The notes beneath the pieces are model-generated. The model did not search any database and had not been told where the DNA came from. It saw only the letters and a program-made list of their open reading frames with translations. From positions 6,326,908 to 6,390,907 of the forward strand of contig NC_092033.1 in the NCBI RefSeq assembly GCF_042242105.1: a DNA stretch of 64,000 bases. Direction: 5' to 3'. Source of the stretch: Pempheris klunzingeri (taxonomy: Eukaryota; Chordata; Actinopteri; Acropomatiformes; Pempheridae). Position 1 is the first letter of the stretch. Each line of letters starts with the position of its first letter. The position numbers and the translations under genes are program-made. Below are positions 27,924-41,961 of this stretch, in pieces.

Positions 27924-29966
27924 GCCGTCTGCCTCATTAAAACCTCTCCCATAGATGTACTACTTTGTACAGCTCTCCACTCATCATCACCTCCAATCCG
28001 CTCAACCCTTGCCTCCCTTTGAGCTCCACTATTTATTTTCATCAAGGCCGCTCTCTCTCTCCCTTCTTCCTCTCTATCTCTCTCGCTCTCCCTCTCATCC
28101 ACAGTAGGCTTTGTTGCTGGGCTGTCATGTATTGAAGAACCTATTTATTTGCTTTTTTCACCGCTAATTCACTCTTATTGTCCCTCCTGGCGTCCCGTTG
28201 CGTCGGGAACAAGGCCGCTGCAAGAGTTTTGTTCCCTGTGCTCAAGACATGAGTCAGCGAGCCAAGATAATGATGAAGAGCTCAGACATACAGGAGATCC
28301 AGCCTCTATCTCTGATCACACCGGCAAAGTCTTTATAACATACACCCCTCACACAATGCCATTATTACAGAGTGTATTCAGTCGTCGAGAGAGCTGAGGT
28401 CACCATTTAGGGTTGTGTTTTAAACCTGTGCGGTTTAGCCATTCCTCCACTGTTGGTCCTGATTCCACTCACAAACATGTTAAAGAAGGCCATGCAGAAC
28501 GTGTATGAACAGTAGTCTGGTAATGCTATTACAGGATCTAATCTTAGATCTTTTCTTGTGAGTCGCTGGAAATAGACAGGACCGCCTAAATAGTGGCAAT
28601 GGGCTCTATATATAGTATACAACAGAGTAGAAGAGAAGAAGACTAATTGGTTAAATTGGTTAAATACTTTTGATAGGAATGCTATGCTAAGAGTTTTAAC
28701 GCCTGGATGTGGATATACATTCTTTTAATCATACTGTAATACTTACAAGACAGACCAATGCAGTGGATGGAACAAATACAGTTTATAATCAGCTTTTCTT
28801 CTCTAACTGAATATATGAAACTAGTGGGGATTCACAGAAATTCACAGAAACTTGGACTACTGTCATGTTTATTGTCTGTTTATTGTATCATTTACTAGAA
28901 ATCAGGTTTCTAGTCATAGTTTGCCCAAAACATTGGTTAGTAAAACTATAAAGTTCTCCCAAAACTCTGGTAGTCCCCAAGCTGCTGTTTGACAGCATGT
29001 AGAATCGGACTTATACAGATTTTTTTAGACTTTAAAAGCCAATATTCATTTTTTTAACATAAACCTATAACAGAAATACACCTTGTTGAGTTGGATCTCT
29101 TAAACTTTGCAACTGATATCTAATGTAGATGCTTACAAGACAAACTTCCATCTTAATTTTTGGCATATTTATAGCCTTTTTGCACGCAAGATCTATTGAA
29201 TATCCACTTAGTTGACTGCTGCGAGCAAGTATGCATGTCACACCTTGGTTTTATATGACATTTATGATATTCTTATACTAGATATTAAAAATATTAATAA
29301 CAAAAATATTTGGTTTTAATTCAGTCATGATGAACAGTTAACATCTTTGCTTGCTACAGTACATATAATATGGAATTTGAGTGTCCCCACGTGAATTGAT
29401 ACTGAAGTTATAAGCTCTCATGAAATCCCTGCACTCCCACCTGTCACATAAATGTGCTGTCTGCTAAAATTGCTAGAATGACCCAAAGCTGATGTATTGC
29501 AGTCTGTCCTTTTGTATTGTGGGAAACCAATTCAAACGTAGAAAGCCTGAGCACAGGGGATCATTAATATGCTCGTATACAATGTAATTGCACTTAAACT
29601 GTGGGAGAATCACTGGCAGCATGTGCATTGTCAAATACACTTCTGTTCAGTTCTATATACGTGTCTCCTTCACGAGTCAATCAGATCTTTTTTGTGACTT
29701 CAAAGAGTGGTTTTAGGAAGAGGCTGCAGACCATGGATGAACATTCACTTTCTCTTTTCATCGGTCAAGGGTGCACGCCACCGCTGAGAGGAGGTAACCA
29801 CTGTCTCACTTTGAAGTCAGCCCTCGGAGCAGACAATGTTTACGTTCTTCCAGCACAATACTCGCTCCAACCCGCCGTTTCTTACACACACCTCACCACC
29901 ACACTGTTCAAATGATAACTAAACTTGAAAATACTGATACAACTGATGATATCTTTCATGGTTGTC

Positions 29967-30001
29967 ATTATTATTATCATTATTATTATTATTATTATTA
30001 T
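29967..30001. repeat. ATT trinucleotide microsatellite
   Basis: An ATT repeat interrupted once by ATC. Confidence 0.9.
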
Positions 30002-33000
30002 CAAAAAGCGAGATAATTGATTTTAAGGGAAAGCTGAAACAATCATGGAAAGGGCACAAATAAATGCAGTAATTCACCTCTTTAGAAATGTAGATCAAAT
30101 CCAAGTTGTCATTTCCAGAGTGACCACAAGATGGTGCTGTGTGCATCTGTTCAGCTTCTCATAAATGACACTGTTCCAACTTCTATTTCCTTCTTGAAAC
30201 TGCAACGTATGCCCCCATAACCTATGATTAAAGATCCAAAAAAAGTCCTCAAACATTTTAGAAGGCGTATGTGTCATGACTTGCCTGTTTCTATGTGACA
30301 TTACTGACAAGCCATGACTCACACATGAGTGAGTTCTCCGATTGCAAAACTCTTGGAGTACCTTGTGCATATATCTTAATGTCAAAGTAACACTGCACTC
30401 TCATTGTGCTGCACACTATTCCAAGTTTGCACCTCATCCTCTGAACATAAGCCAGCTGTGTGGCACAGCACACATTTCTGCTGTTGCACACTACACAGCT
30501 GACAAAAATTCCTTCACTTAGCCTCATCTTTGATTTAAAAAAGTCACACAAAGCGCTGAAATCTGTGCATGAAGTTTTGATAAACCTTTAAAGTCCTTAA
30601 TCTGAAAATCAATCATTTATCTAATATCTTTCTAGGTTTTTTTTTGTGTGACACACATTTGGTTCAACACTCCTCCAGAAAAAACCCCACCACTCAGTCA
30701 CCTTGGTTGTGACTCATCGTCCCATGAGGCCTTTACACACGTCCACCCTCTTTGCCACGTAGCTCATTCTGTCCACATGGTTTTCCCCCTCCCCAGCCCC
30801 GATCCTGCACACGCACACGCTCTCAAAACAACATTCCCGTGATGCAAGATTAGAGAAGTTCGCAGGGTTTTTTTCTTCATATATTGTAAATAATATCAGG
30901 TGACTAAAAATGAGGAAGTACCCCACGAGGAACCTTAAAGAGATTCCCGCTGTGTCATTGTGATCTCTCAAAGCTGCACTCAAAACAAACATGCAACGCG
31001 CCCTCACTAGAACGAGATGTTGTCAAAGTGGCACCAGGAATTAAAAGATGCCATGAGACTTGATACAGCGTGGCAATTTCATGAAATAATAATATGGAGT
31101 GGAGTTTTTTTTTTTTTTTAACATCTAAACACAACAACAACAACTGATGACAATTCATACATGAATGAAGTGTAATTACACGGCATAGATTGTGAAAACT
31201 ATTTGAAAAAAAATTATTCTGTAAAGTAATATTATATAATAATATTATAATAATAATTAAAAACTATGTTCAGATGTCTGAGACCATATACAGTAGTTAA
31301 GTGACAGATCTTCACTGTGTAATTTGATCATATAATTAGGGAAAGATTAAGATAGTAAACACTCATTAGCATCTCCTCTGAAATCTCACAGAAAAGTTTG
31401 TATTGCTTAATATGAGTTTATTATTAAAGATCATATCACTGGTTAGTGAAGTTCAATGATTTGTATCTTTTAAAACATCTGCAATTCATATTTTGCTAGT
31501 CCTTATCTACACAAATCATGGACATTCTTAAATTTGATATTATAGCCACATATCTATGACTATGTATAGAAGTACATGCATATAAAAGCCCAAACTGTGG
31601 TCTTTATATTCAATAACATTCCAACCTGCCACTAACAGACTTCCTGTTAAACAGGATGTTGTTTGAGGAGAAGTGAGGGTGATGCCTCCTCATTATACAA
31701 CCCTCAACAAGCTTTTATAGACAACACATGAAGTCACATTACAGCACTACTCAAATTGCAGGACAATATTATTTACATTTGAATGTATTTGGCAAAGAAT
31801 TTAATCTCAGATTCTCAATTACCTGTAGTTTGAGGGCTATGGAAGGCAGGTCCCGATCGTATACTTATCTGCTTCAAAACTCAACTCCAAATTGAATTAA
31901 CTTGCCTTTTTATCCACCTCCTGTTGATGTTTAATCATCCCTGGAAGCGTGGGCCAGTGAAAGGGCCCCATATTTAAACCAAGTTGTATTTCCTCTTTTC
32001 TCGCACCCAGGAGCGGGGTGCAAAGGGAAGCTTTTACGTAAACTGTCCCTTTATCCAAGGCAGAAATAATCACAGATTCTTGCAAGTCATCATGTTACAT
32101 AATCACGGTTGCCCACAAATGAATCAGATTTAGTTAAAAAAAACCCTAAAATATCGATATAAAGAAAGCTTTACAACGCTGTTTGGTGTGTATAACTTTG
32201 TTCTCTTACCTGATAAATTACAACAGATACACTGTGATATTGTTTTCAAGGTCAATGCTTAAAAAAAAAAAAAAAAAGGCTTGACTTTCAAGTGTCGACT
32301 GACTGCTGTTAATTTCATATTCTTGAGACAGTTTGTCCATAACTGATCAGCGCCGCTCGACGTGTGAGAACAAAACACACAAGTGTTTTTGGTCAGCTTT
32401 ATCAAACAGTGACATTTCATTCCAGAGGAAAAGGGCTCCGATATTGCATTCACGGTCACACCGTAATCTGCATAATGACAATGATGAACAACCCATCAGG
32501 GACGATTTGAGAGAGAAAGCCTCCAAATTCCCCTTCAGATGCATGTTGATTGTGTTTATTCATGGCAGTTAGGTTGATGAGGGAGCAATATGGAGGAGGT
32601 TGGATGGACACTTGTTATGTGTTACGGCTAAAATAGCAGACATCTCTTGACGAAGAACAAACAGCAAAGGCAGACTGAAATCAAGGCGTCTGTGAAAGCT
32701 CTCAGGAATGCAAATTCAAAAGCACTTCATTACTTGCTTTTTCCCTGCAATCTTGTGTCTGAGAGACTGAACTAAGTGGTTAATCAAGCCAAAAACCAAA
32801 CCATGTCTGAGGGGCCAGAGAGGGGACACCTATGCTCACAGACAAGGCCAAAGCTGCATGTGTGCGCGTAAGTGCATGTAAAAATACACAATAGTGTGTG
32901 TGTGTGTGGGTTCTGGATCCATACCGGACCGGAAAAGTTAAAAGAAATAAATCCACATCCTATTAATTCTTCTGAAACCGGACATCATTCTGCCCCATAC

Positions 33001-33284
33001 AAAGCTTAATCGCAGCAAGGATTCAGTAGCACAGGAAGGTTGAGTTTCATTACTTTGTTGCAAATGAGAGGATAACAAGCCCCGATGTCAAGTTACCTAT
33101 GGGTGAAAGATGGAAAGGATTCTGAGCTTCTTGTCTACCTGTCTCTCTTTGTGTCTCACAGAAATGTCACGCAAAATATTTACACGATTTACTTACTTTT
33201 TACTTAAGTTGATAGTTCCTGCTGCGTCTACAAGTGAAATGATTGCCTGAAACAAGATAAGAGTCTCTTGCCATGCTTGCAAAT

Positions 33285-33530
33285 CTGTGAGGCCGTACTA
33301 CTCCTCACAGTGACAATGCTAACATGCTGATGTTTAGCAGGTAAAGTGTTCACTGGACTTTTTACTGTTTGGATGCATTAAAGCCATGATCTGCTGATGG
33401 CGCTGGATCAGCAGTGAAATGGTTCATCAAAGGTAATACAAGTCATCGTCAGGGGATCATGAATGTTTACCAAATTTCAAGGCAGTCCATGCAATAGTTT
33501 CTGAGACATTTCACTTAAATCAATTTGAGC
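33285..33530 (+). mobile_element. High-copy teleost interspersed repeat, plus copy
   Basis: This contains TGTGAGGCCGTACT, ATGCTAACATGCTGATGTTTAG, GATGGCGCTGGAT, GAGGGGATCATGAATG-like text, and CCAAATTTCA.GGCA.TCCATGCAATAGTTTCTGAGACATTTCA. It is the same repeat family as 23,240-23,520, here with the 3' part preserved. No coding sequence is present. Confidence 0.8.
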
Positions 33531-33539
33531 TGTAGACTT

Positions 33540-36500
33540 TATCTCCTTCCCTGCTAAATCCTTACATTCAGGAGCACTCTAATGGCTGAAATGAGATTGT
33601 ACTTAAGTGTTTTCTGCTCTTTTAATTTCCACTTTGTCCTTATCAGTATAGGAAATGTTCCCAGTATGTTAAGTTCTCTGTGGTCATGTTGGGACACTCA
33701 CTCTGTCACATGCAGTTTAAGACAACACGCAAACCAAAACCAGATACTTTTATCAGCCACCACAAGAATTTAAAGAGCATAAATATATTATGCACATGTC
33801 CTCTCTCTCAAGAAAGAGCTTGAAATATTTCCGCAACTTGTACAATAGGGGAATATGATCCAAAGCGTTAAAATCATTAAAGGAATCAAGGAAATTAAGA
33901 TCCCCTCTAAGCATGCTGAAAGCTTTATTTGCTATAGAGGCTCTTTCATACATTCCCTAACGTTAACTGACTAAATTACCTGAACTATTCTGGTAGAAGC
34001 AACAGCTTCACTTGTTCACATAACCAAGACCTTAACATGATTTTAATGCTATGTGACCACTCACACACCAGCACCAATAGCACTGAAGTCCTCTGTTGTC
34101 TGGAATTAGATGTGTTTCACGTCAGAGCGCTGTGCGTGCTGGCAGTGGTGACGCTTTTTCCTCACACAATATGCCAAAGCACAACTTTAGCAGTTTTATC
34201 ACATTGTCCAAATTGCATTAACTGATTTAATGACATAGAAACATTAAGATAAATTTTCACTCATAAGAGTATAAAGTAAGATATGAGTGTGAGACAAATT
34301 TGTGAAAGTGTGCCTCATGAATCGTCTGTCTATATCGTCTATTGTCTATAGATAGAATCAGTGAAGGACGTCAGCTAGATAATTATTTTAATTCTCAATT
34401 AAGCAGCGCATTTTTTGGACTATAAAATGTTACAAAATAGGGAAAAATGCGCGGGACATCTTTTCAGGTGGCATCTTCTTATTGTTTTGTTTTGTTTTGA
34501 CCAAACCCCAAAAATATAAATATCATAGAAGACACAGAAAACCAGCACATATTGATATTACAGTATCAGGGACCAGTCAGTAGCGTAAATGATTGATCAA
34601 TTTTCAGAATAGTTCCCGATTAATTTTCTGCCCATCTACTAATCAGTTAATTGACTAATTGTCTCAGCTCTATGTCAGTTTAGCCTGTCTACCTAATCCA
34701 GATATTAGTGGGATTATTGTCTGCAGGGCTCGAATCAGCCACAATAATCAGCGTGAACATGTAATGCACTTGACAAATGAGCACGACTTGCTTATGACGT
34801 AGGGATTTCTCTCCCTGATCTTGTTGTTGTTCGATAGACGGAATTTGCAGAATGCGCCTGGGTGAGTGAACTCGGCAGGAGCTGACACTCAACATTAGAT
34901 TTATGGGTGGAGATTATGACCCAGGGCGCTCTGGCAGAAACAGAGAAAAAGACAGCAAAGCCAAGGCCAATGGGAGAGACAAGGGGTGGGGAGAAAGAGG
35001 CGGGGAGAAAAATGGAGCAAAGGCCGTGAAATGAAATGAGGTGTTTGATCTCCCCAGGACAGGTCAGGTCTGAATAGTGGAGTGTCTCATCTGAAAGAAT
35101 GGCTCCACCAGCTGCACTGAGCATTCATTTTGGCCACAGATTATGGAAAAGAAAACAGTAGCTCATAATGATCTATATATTTATTTGTCACACCACCATC
35201 CTTCCTCCGTCCATCCCCCCTGTCTATGAATATCCCCCCTTCTCTCTTCAAATTCTTGGAGCAACTCACTTTGAAATCTCACCTAAGTCTACGTGCTTTG
35301 TCCAAAAGTTTCCTTTAGAGGCACTCGGTCTTACTCCGGGCCTCTGTTGTATCTTCAAATGCCTGGTCCTTTCTCTTTTCCTTTATTCTGACAAACGCGT
35401 ATGCGACAGTGAAAAGGTATCCGCCTGCAGACGCCAAATAAGAGCCTCTGAAATGAAAACTTTCCCCCCTCTTTTAGATGACAATTGTATGTGGCTGCGT
35501 CTTCGTCTGGTTTACCTGTGGTTCTTTGATCATGACAGCACGCGACAGTGTTTGATTCCTGGGGTACTTTGACAGTTTGCAGGCTGGCAAAAGGCCCTCC
35601 AGTGTCTGAAGTTAGATCAGACGAGAAAGGACCTGAAAAGCAGGCGTCCAGCTGGGAGAAGATCAGAAGAGACACAAACTTTAGCGAGAGCCATTGTGAG
35701 GTACACAGTGGCTGCTGGCTCCCATAACTTTTCCCTTTGTATGTTTTTTATATCGCTCTCTTCTCCCTCTCTTATCTTCTGCTCAGAGTGTTGAATGGCT
35801 CAGTTAAAGGTCTGTGAGGTTTTATCTGATTATGACAAAAAAAAGACACCTTGTATTTGTTCCCTCTTTCAGCTGCCTCTTGGGGTTTAAGGCTGGTGTG
35901 TGTGTGTGCGCGCGCAGGTTCACAAGGATGCACATCCTTTACAGTGTAAGCATAATGCCACGAGGAAGCAGTAGTCAAACTAATGAAGACTAATTAAAAA
36001 GGACATTATCTCCTAGACTGCATGCTGCACGCTGGACAATGAGCACACCCTAGGCTTGCTCCAAGAGCATTTTTCTGTGGATGAAGTGAAATCAAAGAGA
36101 GCCTGAAGTAAAATGTACAATAGTGATCAATCATTTCAGTGACTGTAATTACTGGCCATATTAGCTAATGTATGAAATTCTGTGAGTCTGCGTTGGGTGA
36201 TGTGAGGAGACTGACTCACAATGTTTGGTAAATGTGGTAATGGTGCCCTCTAGTGGCGAAATGACAGAACTAACTAAACCTTTTTCTGCAGGTGTTATTT
36301 TGCAGGTGTGGGTCGTGTGGCAGCTGTCTTGGGTCCTTCAAACCTTCAGGTGGGTGGAGTTTAGTAAATGCCACCTACAAGACGCATATGCCAGCTAGCT
36401 AGATCATGCATTCTGCAGGTACACATTAAACACTGTGATTATTATTATTCATTTACATACATTTGCTATCTCAATATTGGTAAAATATCCATATTGATTT

Positions 36501-37170
36501 CATACATGCCACCGTGTTCTGCTGTGGAAAGGTAGATCTATTACACTGTCTTTGTCATGGGCTTAAAAAGCATTTCATTTGGTTTCACAAAAAAGTGAAG
36601 TGAAGTGCATGTGCCCAAGTACTGGACTTGAGTTCCATGTGTGTGGGGGGCTACTTGTGTACTTTATTTGAATATTTCCATTTACCTCACACACTACTAC
36701 ATGTTTGAGGGATATATTGTTGTTATTGTTTTTTTCTCCTTTACACTTTATCTGTGTTATGTAGCTACTTGTTCATTTGTGGACACAGATTTTTCACACA
36801 AAACGCGACTGACAAATGAAATCTGATTTGTCAGTATTGATTAAAACAAGTTGTAAAAGGAGAAATTAAAATGAGTAACAATTTAAACAGACTTCAAGTC
36901 GCCTAAATTTCAGCACAATTAAACGCAAAACCTGTACTTTTACTCGAGCATAATTTTGAACGTTTACTTAAAACAAAGTATGCTTATGTGTGGTAGTTTT
37001 AAGTAAAAGATCTGACAGAAATAAGACTGACAGGAGTGTGTGGCGACCTCAGCACACCTAAATAAATCAGGAGGCATCATTAATCGATCGACGATGTCAG
37101 CGCTCTGCTATCGTTGTGTTCTGCCTGAGCTCTCTGTACTACACTGTCTGCGTTCCGCTCGTCTTCTGCA
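33540..37170. other. Gene-free stretch upstream of the first reductase gene
   Basis: No exon is supported. The last few hundred bases form the presumed promoter and leader of the plus-strand aldo-keto reductase. The bases just before its ATG (CTTCTGCAG then AAATGG) also resemble a splice acceptor, so an upstream non-coding exon is possible. Confidence 0.5.
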
Positions 37171-37173
37171 GAA

Positions 37174-40100
37174 ATGGCAACAACTGTGAAACTGAACACC
37201 GGTGCTCAGTTTCCCATTGTGGGACTGGGGACGTGGAAGGTAGGTTTGTTATTAAATAGCATGCTGTGTTTGCTATTTCACGGCTAACTTAGTAAAAGAA
37301 GCTAGCTGCACGCGCCCACACAGGGCAGGAGCGGTCATGAGTTACTTTCCCCGCCTGGATTTCGAGATAAATTCGCCATTAAATGTTATTTATTGTCGTT
37401 TATAATTTTATTGTACAAATAACTGGGTTCACAGTTCTGTTCACTTGGCGCAGTCATGACTGACCAACCCTTCAGCAGCAGGTTTCTAGAAACACGACCG
37501 CCGTGTTAAATCTGCCTAAATTACTATTAGCTGACATCATCCGTCCACTATAAAACATAAAAGTCACATTTGTCCTTGTTCAGGTGTTTTACACACCGAC
37601 AGTTGAGTAACCTAGTCCTTTAAGTGCCTGCTTTGCATTTTATCTGCGTGAACAGCAAATTTCCTTTAGTTTGTTAACAATAAGGAGAGTTTGAGGTTTT
37701 CTGTACTTTTGAGTTAGCACCATTATCAATCTATCTGAGAAGGCCTAACTCTGTTCACTGCTTTACACTACATGAGCTTTTCCTCCATAAGGTATCTAAT
37801 AATATGAGCAGTTAGTATTCGCTTTAAAACAAATGGGATGATCAGTAAATCCAGACTTAGTTGACCACCAAGACAAAGTTTACAGCATAGGTTTACATGG
37901 TTTTTGTTCCCACTATGAAAGAGATCTCTGAATCATGGCTATTGTCGCCTAATGGGGGAAAAAATAAATGGAGTTGGTCCCAAGGTGCAGCATTGTGACT
38001 CTAAATTATTCAAGATCAAATACAGAGGACACATTGTGACAAGGACAATGCTAAAGTATAATTTAACACATTTTATTGAGGATTATTTAACCCAGGGTTG
38101 CACAAGTTGTTGTCCCTTAAGGCTACGCAATAAAGACTATTTTAAGACTAAAGGCTCTTTTTCAACCAACTGGTGCCAAAAACTAAACTAGAGAGCAAAA
38201 TCAGACTGAAACCTCCTCTGTACAATGAGTATGTGGCTTGCACTGAAGCAAATATATTACGAAACATGTCTGCTGACACCATATTGAGAAATATTTATTT
38301 TGATCATTGTGGCACAACAATCACTGATGGTGAATAATAGTTGATACACTTGTACATCACAATAAATAGCCATCCCTGCATGTTAGTCTCCCCCTGGCAA
38401 GGTGACGGAGGCGGTGAAAGCAGCCATCGCAGCAGGTTACAGGCACATTGATGGAGCGTATGTCTACCAGAACGAGGCAGAGGTGGGAGAGGGTGTCCAG
38501 GCCATGGTCAAGGAGGGCGTGGTCAAAAGAGAGGATCTTTTCATTGTTAGCAAGGTGAGTTCAAATGTACACACCCATGTCCTTATTATTATCATATCTT
38601 TCAAAAATAGGCATTGATGTTGCCTATTTATCAACCTGAGCATGCATGTTAGCCCACTGATCTCCCTGCCCTCTCATTTCCTAGCTGTGGTGCACTTTCC
38701 ATGAGAAGTCCCTGGTGAGGCAGGCATGTGAGAAGACTCTCAGTGATCTTAAACTGGACTACCTTGACCTCTACCTAGTGCACTGGCCCATGGGTTTCAA
38801 GGTACACTGGTGTCTTACCAGCGATGTGTGGAAATGTGTGTTTTACTGTGCTATCTACGTTCCTCTTTCCATATAAAGTTTCATTGAGGAGCGAGCCCAT
38901 CAATCCCTTTGTCATGTCACAGGCTGGCAGTGAGCTTTTTCCTTTGGACAGCGCAGGAGAGACGATCAGTGATAATACTCACTTCCTGCAGACATGGGAG
39001 GTGAGTTAAACAGATTCAAGCAGGTAAAACGTGTTTTTGCTCTATTAGCACAACTTGCAGCCAGGAAATAAAGAAATGACAAGCAAGAAAAGTAAATATG
39101 CAGTCCCAGTTGTGTTGTTATTGTGACCCAGTGGAAGCATGGACAGAGAATCTAATGAGGCCACTGTGAGCTTTCCACACTCCCAACATTTTTGAGGAAG
39201 TCAGAAAGAAGCTTTATAAAAGGCACTGAAAGTTGCTTGAATTGGAAGGATCTTAGCTGGGTATTTTGAGGTTTACACTGCTTCAAATGTAATGGTGAGA
39301 TCAGCGAGGCAGGGTTCAGTAAAAGATGTTCTTCATGGTCAATGTTCTCAGGGGATGGAAGAGCTGGTGGATGCTGGTTTGGTCAAAGCTATCGGCGTCT
39401 CCAACTTCAACAAGGAGCAGATCGAAGCCATTCTCAACAAGCCAGGCCTCAAATACAAGCCTGCCAACAATCAGGTACACTTATTTAGCCAAGTAAAGTT
39501 ACATTACTGCTCACTGTAAAACAGACACATGTCACCTGATGATTATCATGCTGCGTAAACGTACATACTGTAGCCTTTTCTATGTAACATGTTGAAGTCC
39601 AGGCTATTGGGAAGCAAGAAAACAGATCTATTTGTGGCTCTTAAAGGGCAAGATAAGCCATAATGGCTTTATCTGTCTCTTCCTATAAGGTCTGAGAAAC
39701 AAATGTCTTGTCGGCCCATAATGGGCCGCGGCAGTTTCCCCTCAGGCTTCACCAATTAATTGAGGTGACCTTGTGTTTTTGCTGTTTTTCAGAACCATCG
39801 GTCACCATCAATGTCTTGCTTTTGTCTGGTCTTGTTTGTATATTCAATTACAGCACTACTCCGCTTCTGCCCTCTTTCACCAGACACACAGAACACAGAA
39901 CAAAGGACTCTCTTATATTAGATATGAGCGACTTTATCCTGTTGTCAAATGCCAAACAAGTACAGTAGGTTGTCTAGGTTTATGCTTAATGCAATCACAC
40001 AGATGTTCTCGTGTGCCCCTTTTATAAGCACATGCTAGAATACTTAAACTGTACTTTGCTATATTTATGTAAAAGGTTTTTGCCAATGTGATCTTGAAGA

Positions 40101-41961
40101 CCCTAAATGAACAGTATTTGAATAGTTAATGTATAAAACTCAAATATGAAAGCAACAAAATCTTTCTGAAGAACCCTGCAAAGCCCAATAACATGTAAAG
40201 TGTCCTTTTGATGGGTTGTGCATCACTTCACGGTTTCTGCACTGCATCCCAAAATGTGTGTGTGTTTGTCCCAATAGGTGGAGTGTCACCCCTACCTGAC
40301 CCAGGAGAAGCTGATTGACTACTGTCACTCTCAGGGCATCTCGGTGACAGCTTACAGCCCCCTGGGCTCCCCTGACAGGCCTTGGTCAGTAAGCATGAAA
40401 AAGGACTTTCTGAAAGTATCTGTATCTTCACACTGCTACAAAGTATATATTTGGTTGAATGTTGTTTCAGCATATATCAGCACCATCATATCAGTCAGTA
40501 CGGTGGTCCGTGGTTAGCACTGTTTCCTCACAGCAAGAAGGTGCAGCTTGAACTTGGAGTCTTTCTGAGTGGAGTTTACATGTTCTCTCCATGTTTGCGT
40601 GGGGTTTTCTCAGGGTACTCCGGTGGGGGGAACCCACCGTCCAAAGACATGCAGGTTAGGTTAATCGGTGACTCTAAATTGCCCATAGGTGTGAGTGTGC
40701 ACATGAATGGTTGTCTGTCTCTATATGACTGGCGACCAGTCCAGGGTGTAGCGTGCCTCTCACCCAAAGTCAGCTGGGGCTCCAGCTCCTCCCGTGACCC
40801 TTAAGGGTACGCAGTATGGACGATGGATGGATCATATCTGTCATGTTCCTTTTGGTTAGTTTCGACTTGTGACTCTTGTTCCTCTTTGTCTACATGTGAC
40901 ATATTTTGTCATGAAGTAATGACCCTTTTTTTTTTTTTTTTTTGGTTTTGACAGGTAAATCTGCATTTTGTGTAGAGACAAGTCTGAATTTCTTAAAGAA
41001 ACACACATAAAGAAGTGGACAGTTAGACTTTCCACAGCTGTCCATCTGTTGTAGCAGAGTTTGATTTTGTATGAGTCAGAGTTCGCCCCTTTTCTGTGGT
41101 ATTTCCATTATATTGTCTACCCTCTGATTGCCAGCAAAATAATGCAATGTGTGCGAGTCGTGCATAACACTGGATTATGTATTTACATTTTAGGGCTAAA
41201 CCTGAAGACCCCTCGCTGCTGGAAGATCCAAACATTAAAGCCATTGCTGAGAAGCACAAGAAGACACCTGCTCAGGTGCAGCACTCAAGGGAAAGAAAAC
41301 TGAAACTGAACTAAACAAAGCTTTCAACAGCTACTGTGTACAAGCAAAAATAACGCTTGTTCCTCTTCTCTCTTAAAAAAGAACAAGCATCCATCATAAT
41401 GTAGTAGGCATTCACAAAAACACAAGGCAGAGAAAATGTGTTGGGTTCGCATGGCTCTCGCTGTCATTACGCTGAAAGTCATGACCTCTGATCACGTTCA
41501 CATGCTAATACCCCTTCTCCTCCCCTGCCAGGTCCTGATCCGCTTCCACATCCAGAGGAACGTGATCGTGATCCCCAAGTCGATCACACCTCAGCGCATT
41601 CAGGAGAATTTCCAGGTAATTGGCAGAGAGATTGCTGAGATATTTTCTAGGATTAGTCCACAATCTGCTTCACTTACTTTCCTCTTGTAGCTCGTGCATG
41701 AAGATCGTTGTTTAAATCTTTGCAGGTGTTTGACTTTGAACTAAGTGAGGAGGATCTGAAGTCTATATTAGGGTTTAACAGGAACTGGAGAGTCTGCCCT
41801 ATGCAATGGTGAGGTCGTGCATCACTATGCTCTTTTTGTTTTGTCCAAAACCCAGTTAAGAAGCTGCTGTGTGCCAGGCAACATTATTTAATGCTTCTTT
41901 TCTTTTCTCTCACTATAGGAGCATGAAGCACAAGGAATACCCGTTCAGTGCTGAGTTCTGA
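37174..41961 (+). CDS. akr1b1: Aldose-reductase-type aldo-keto reductase, ten exons
   Basis: Exons: 37174-37239, 38387-38554, 38685-38801, 38923-39000, 39352-39474, 40278-40384, 41194-41275, 41532-41615, 41726-41808 and 41919-41961. All have GT-AG ends and consistent phases. The product is 316 aa, the length of human AKR1B1. It should be a cytosolic NADPH-dependent reductase of aldehydes and aldoses (glucose to sorbitol). The catalytic tetrad is present, counting Met as 1: D44, Y49 (YQNE), K78 (FIVSK) and H111 (VHWP). NADPH contacts in [14 protein letters not shown] are kept (K263, S264, R269, N273). C299, equivalent to the redox-sensitive Cys298, and W112, equivalent to pocket Trp111, are also kept. 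The C terminus ends [13 protein letters not shown]. Intron 6 carries a SINE. It lies tail to tail with a paralogue. Orthology to akr1b1 is inferred from motifs and the matching gene structure. Confidence 0.95.
40498..40830 (+). mobile_element. Teleost SINE in reductase intron 6
   Basis: The head GTACGGTGGTCCGTGGTTAG resembles the tRNA A-box region of a SINE I know from many teleosts. It is followed by GCACTGTTTCCTCACAGCAAGAAGG, CCAAAGACATGCAGGTTAGG, GACTCTAAATTGCCCATAGG, GGTTGTCTGTCTCTATATG and GACTGGCGACCAGTCCAGGG. The flanks ATCATATCAGTCA (40,485-40,497) and ATCATATCTGTCA (40,831-40,843) match at 12 of 13 positions and are the probable target-site duplication. It is oriented with the host gene and does not touch splice sites. 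Confidence 0.85.
40928..40944. repeat. Poly-T run
   Basis: About 17 thymines in intron 6 of the reductase gene, roughly 100 bases downstream of the SINE. Confidence 0.8.

Larger units (their letters stand above)
23813..33280. other. Gene-free stretch with microsatellites
   Basis: Apart from the weak exon candidate at 25,082-25,180, no gene is supported. Microsatellites are listed separately. Non-repetitive blocks at about 25,400-25,570, 28,080-28,400 and 32,320-32,600 are possible conserved elements. A poly-A run lies at 32,261-32,277. Confidence 0.5.

Noticed and set aside
28149-28397. Plus-strand frame containing GKVFITYT, resembling the start of a SEFIR domain
   Set aside because: The match is only a few residues. 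No SEFIR motifs follow, the frame stops soon after, and there is no suitable splice donor.
35168-35572. 134-codon plus-strand frame
   Set aside because: No motif, no splice sites and no codon pattern. The length is compatible with chance at this base composition.
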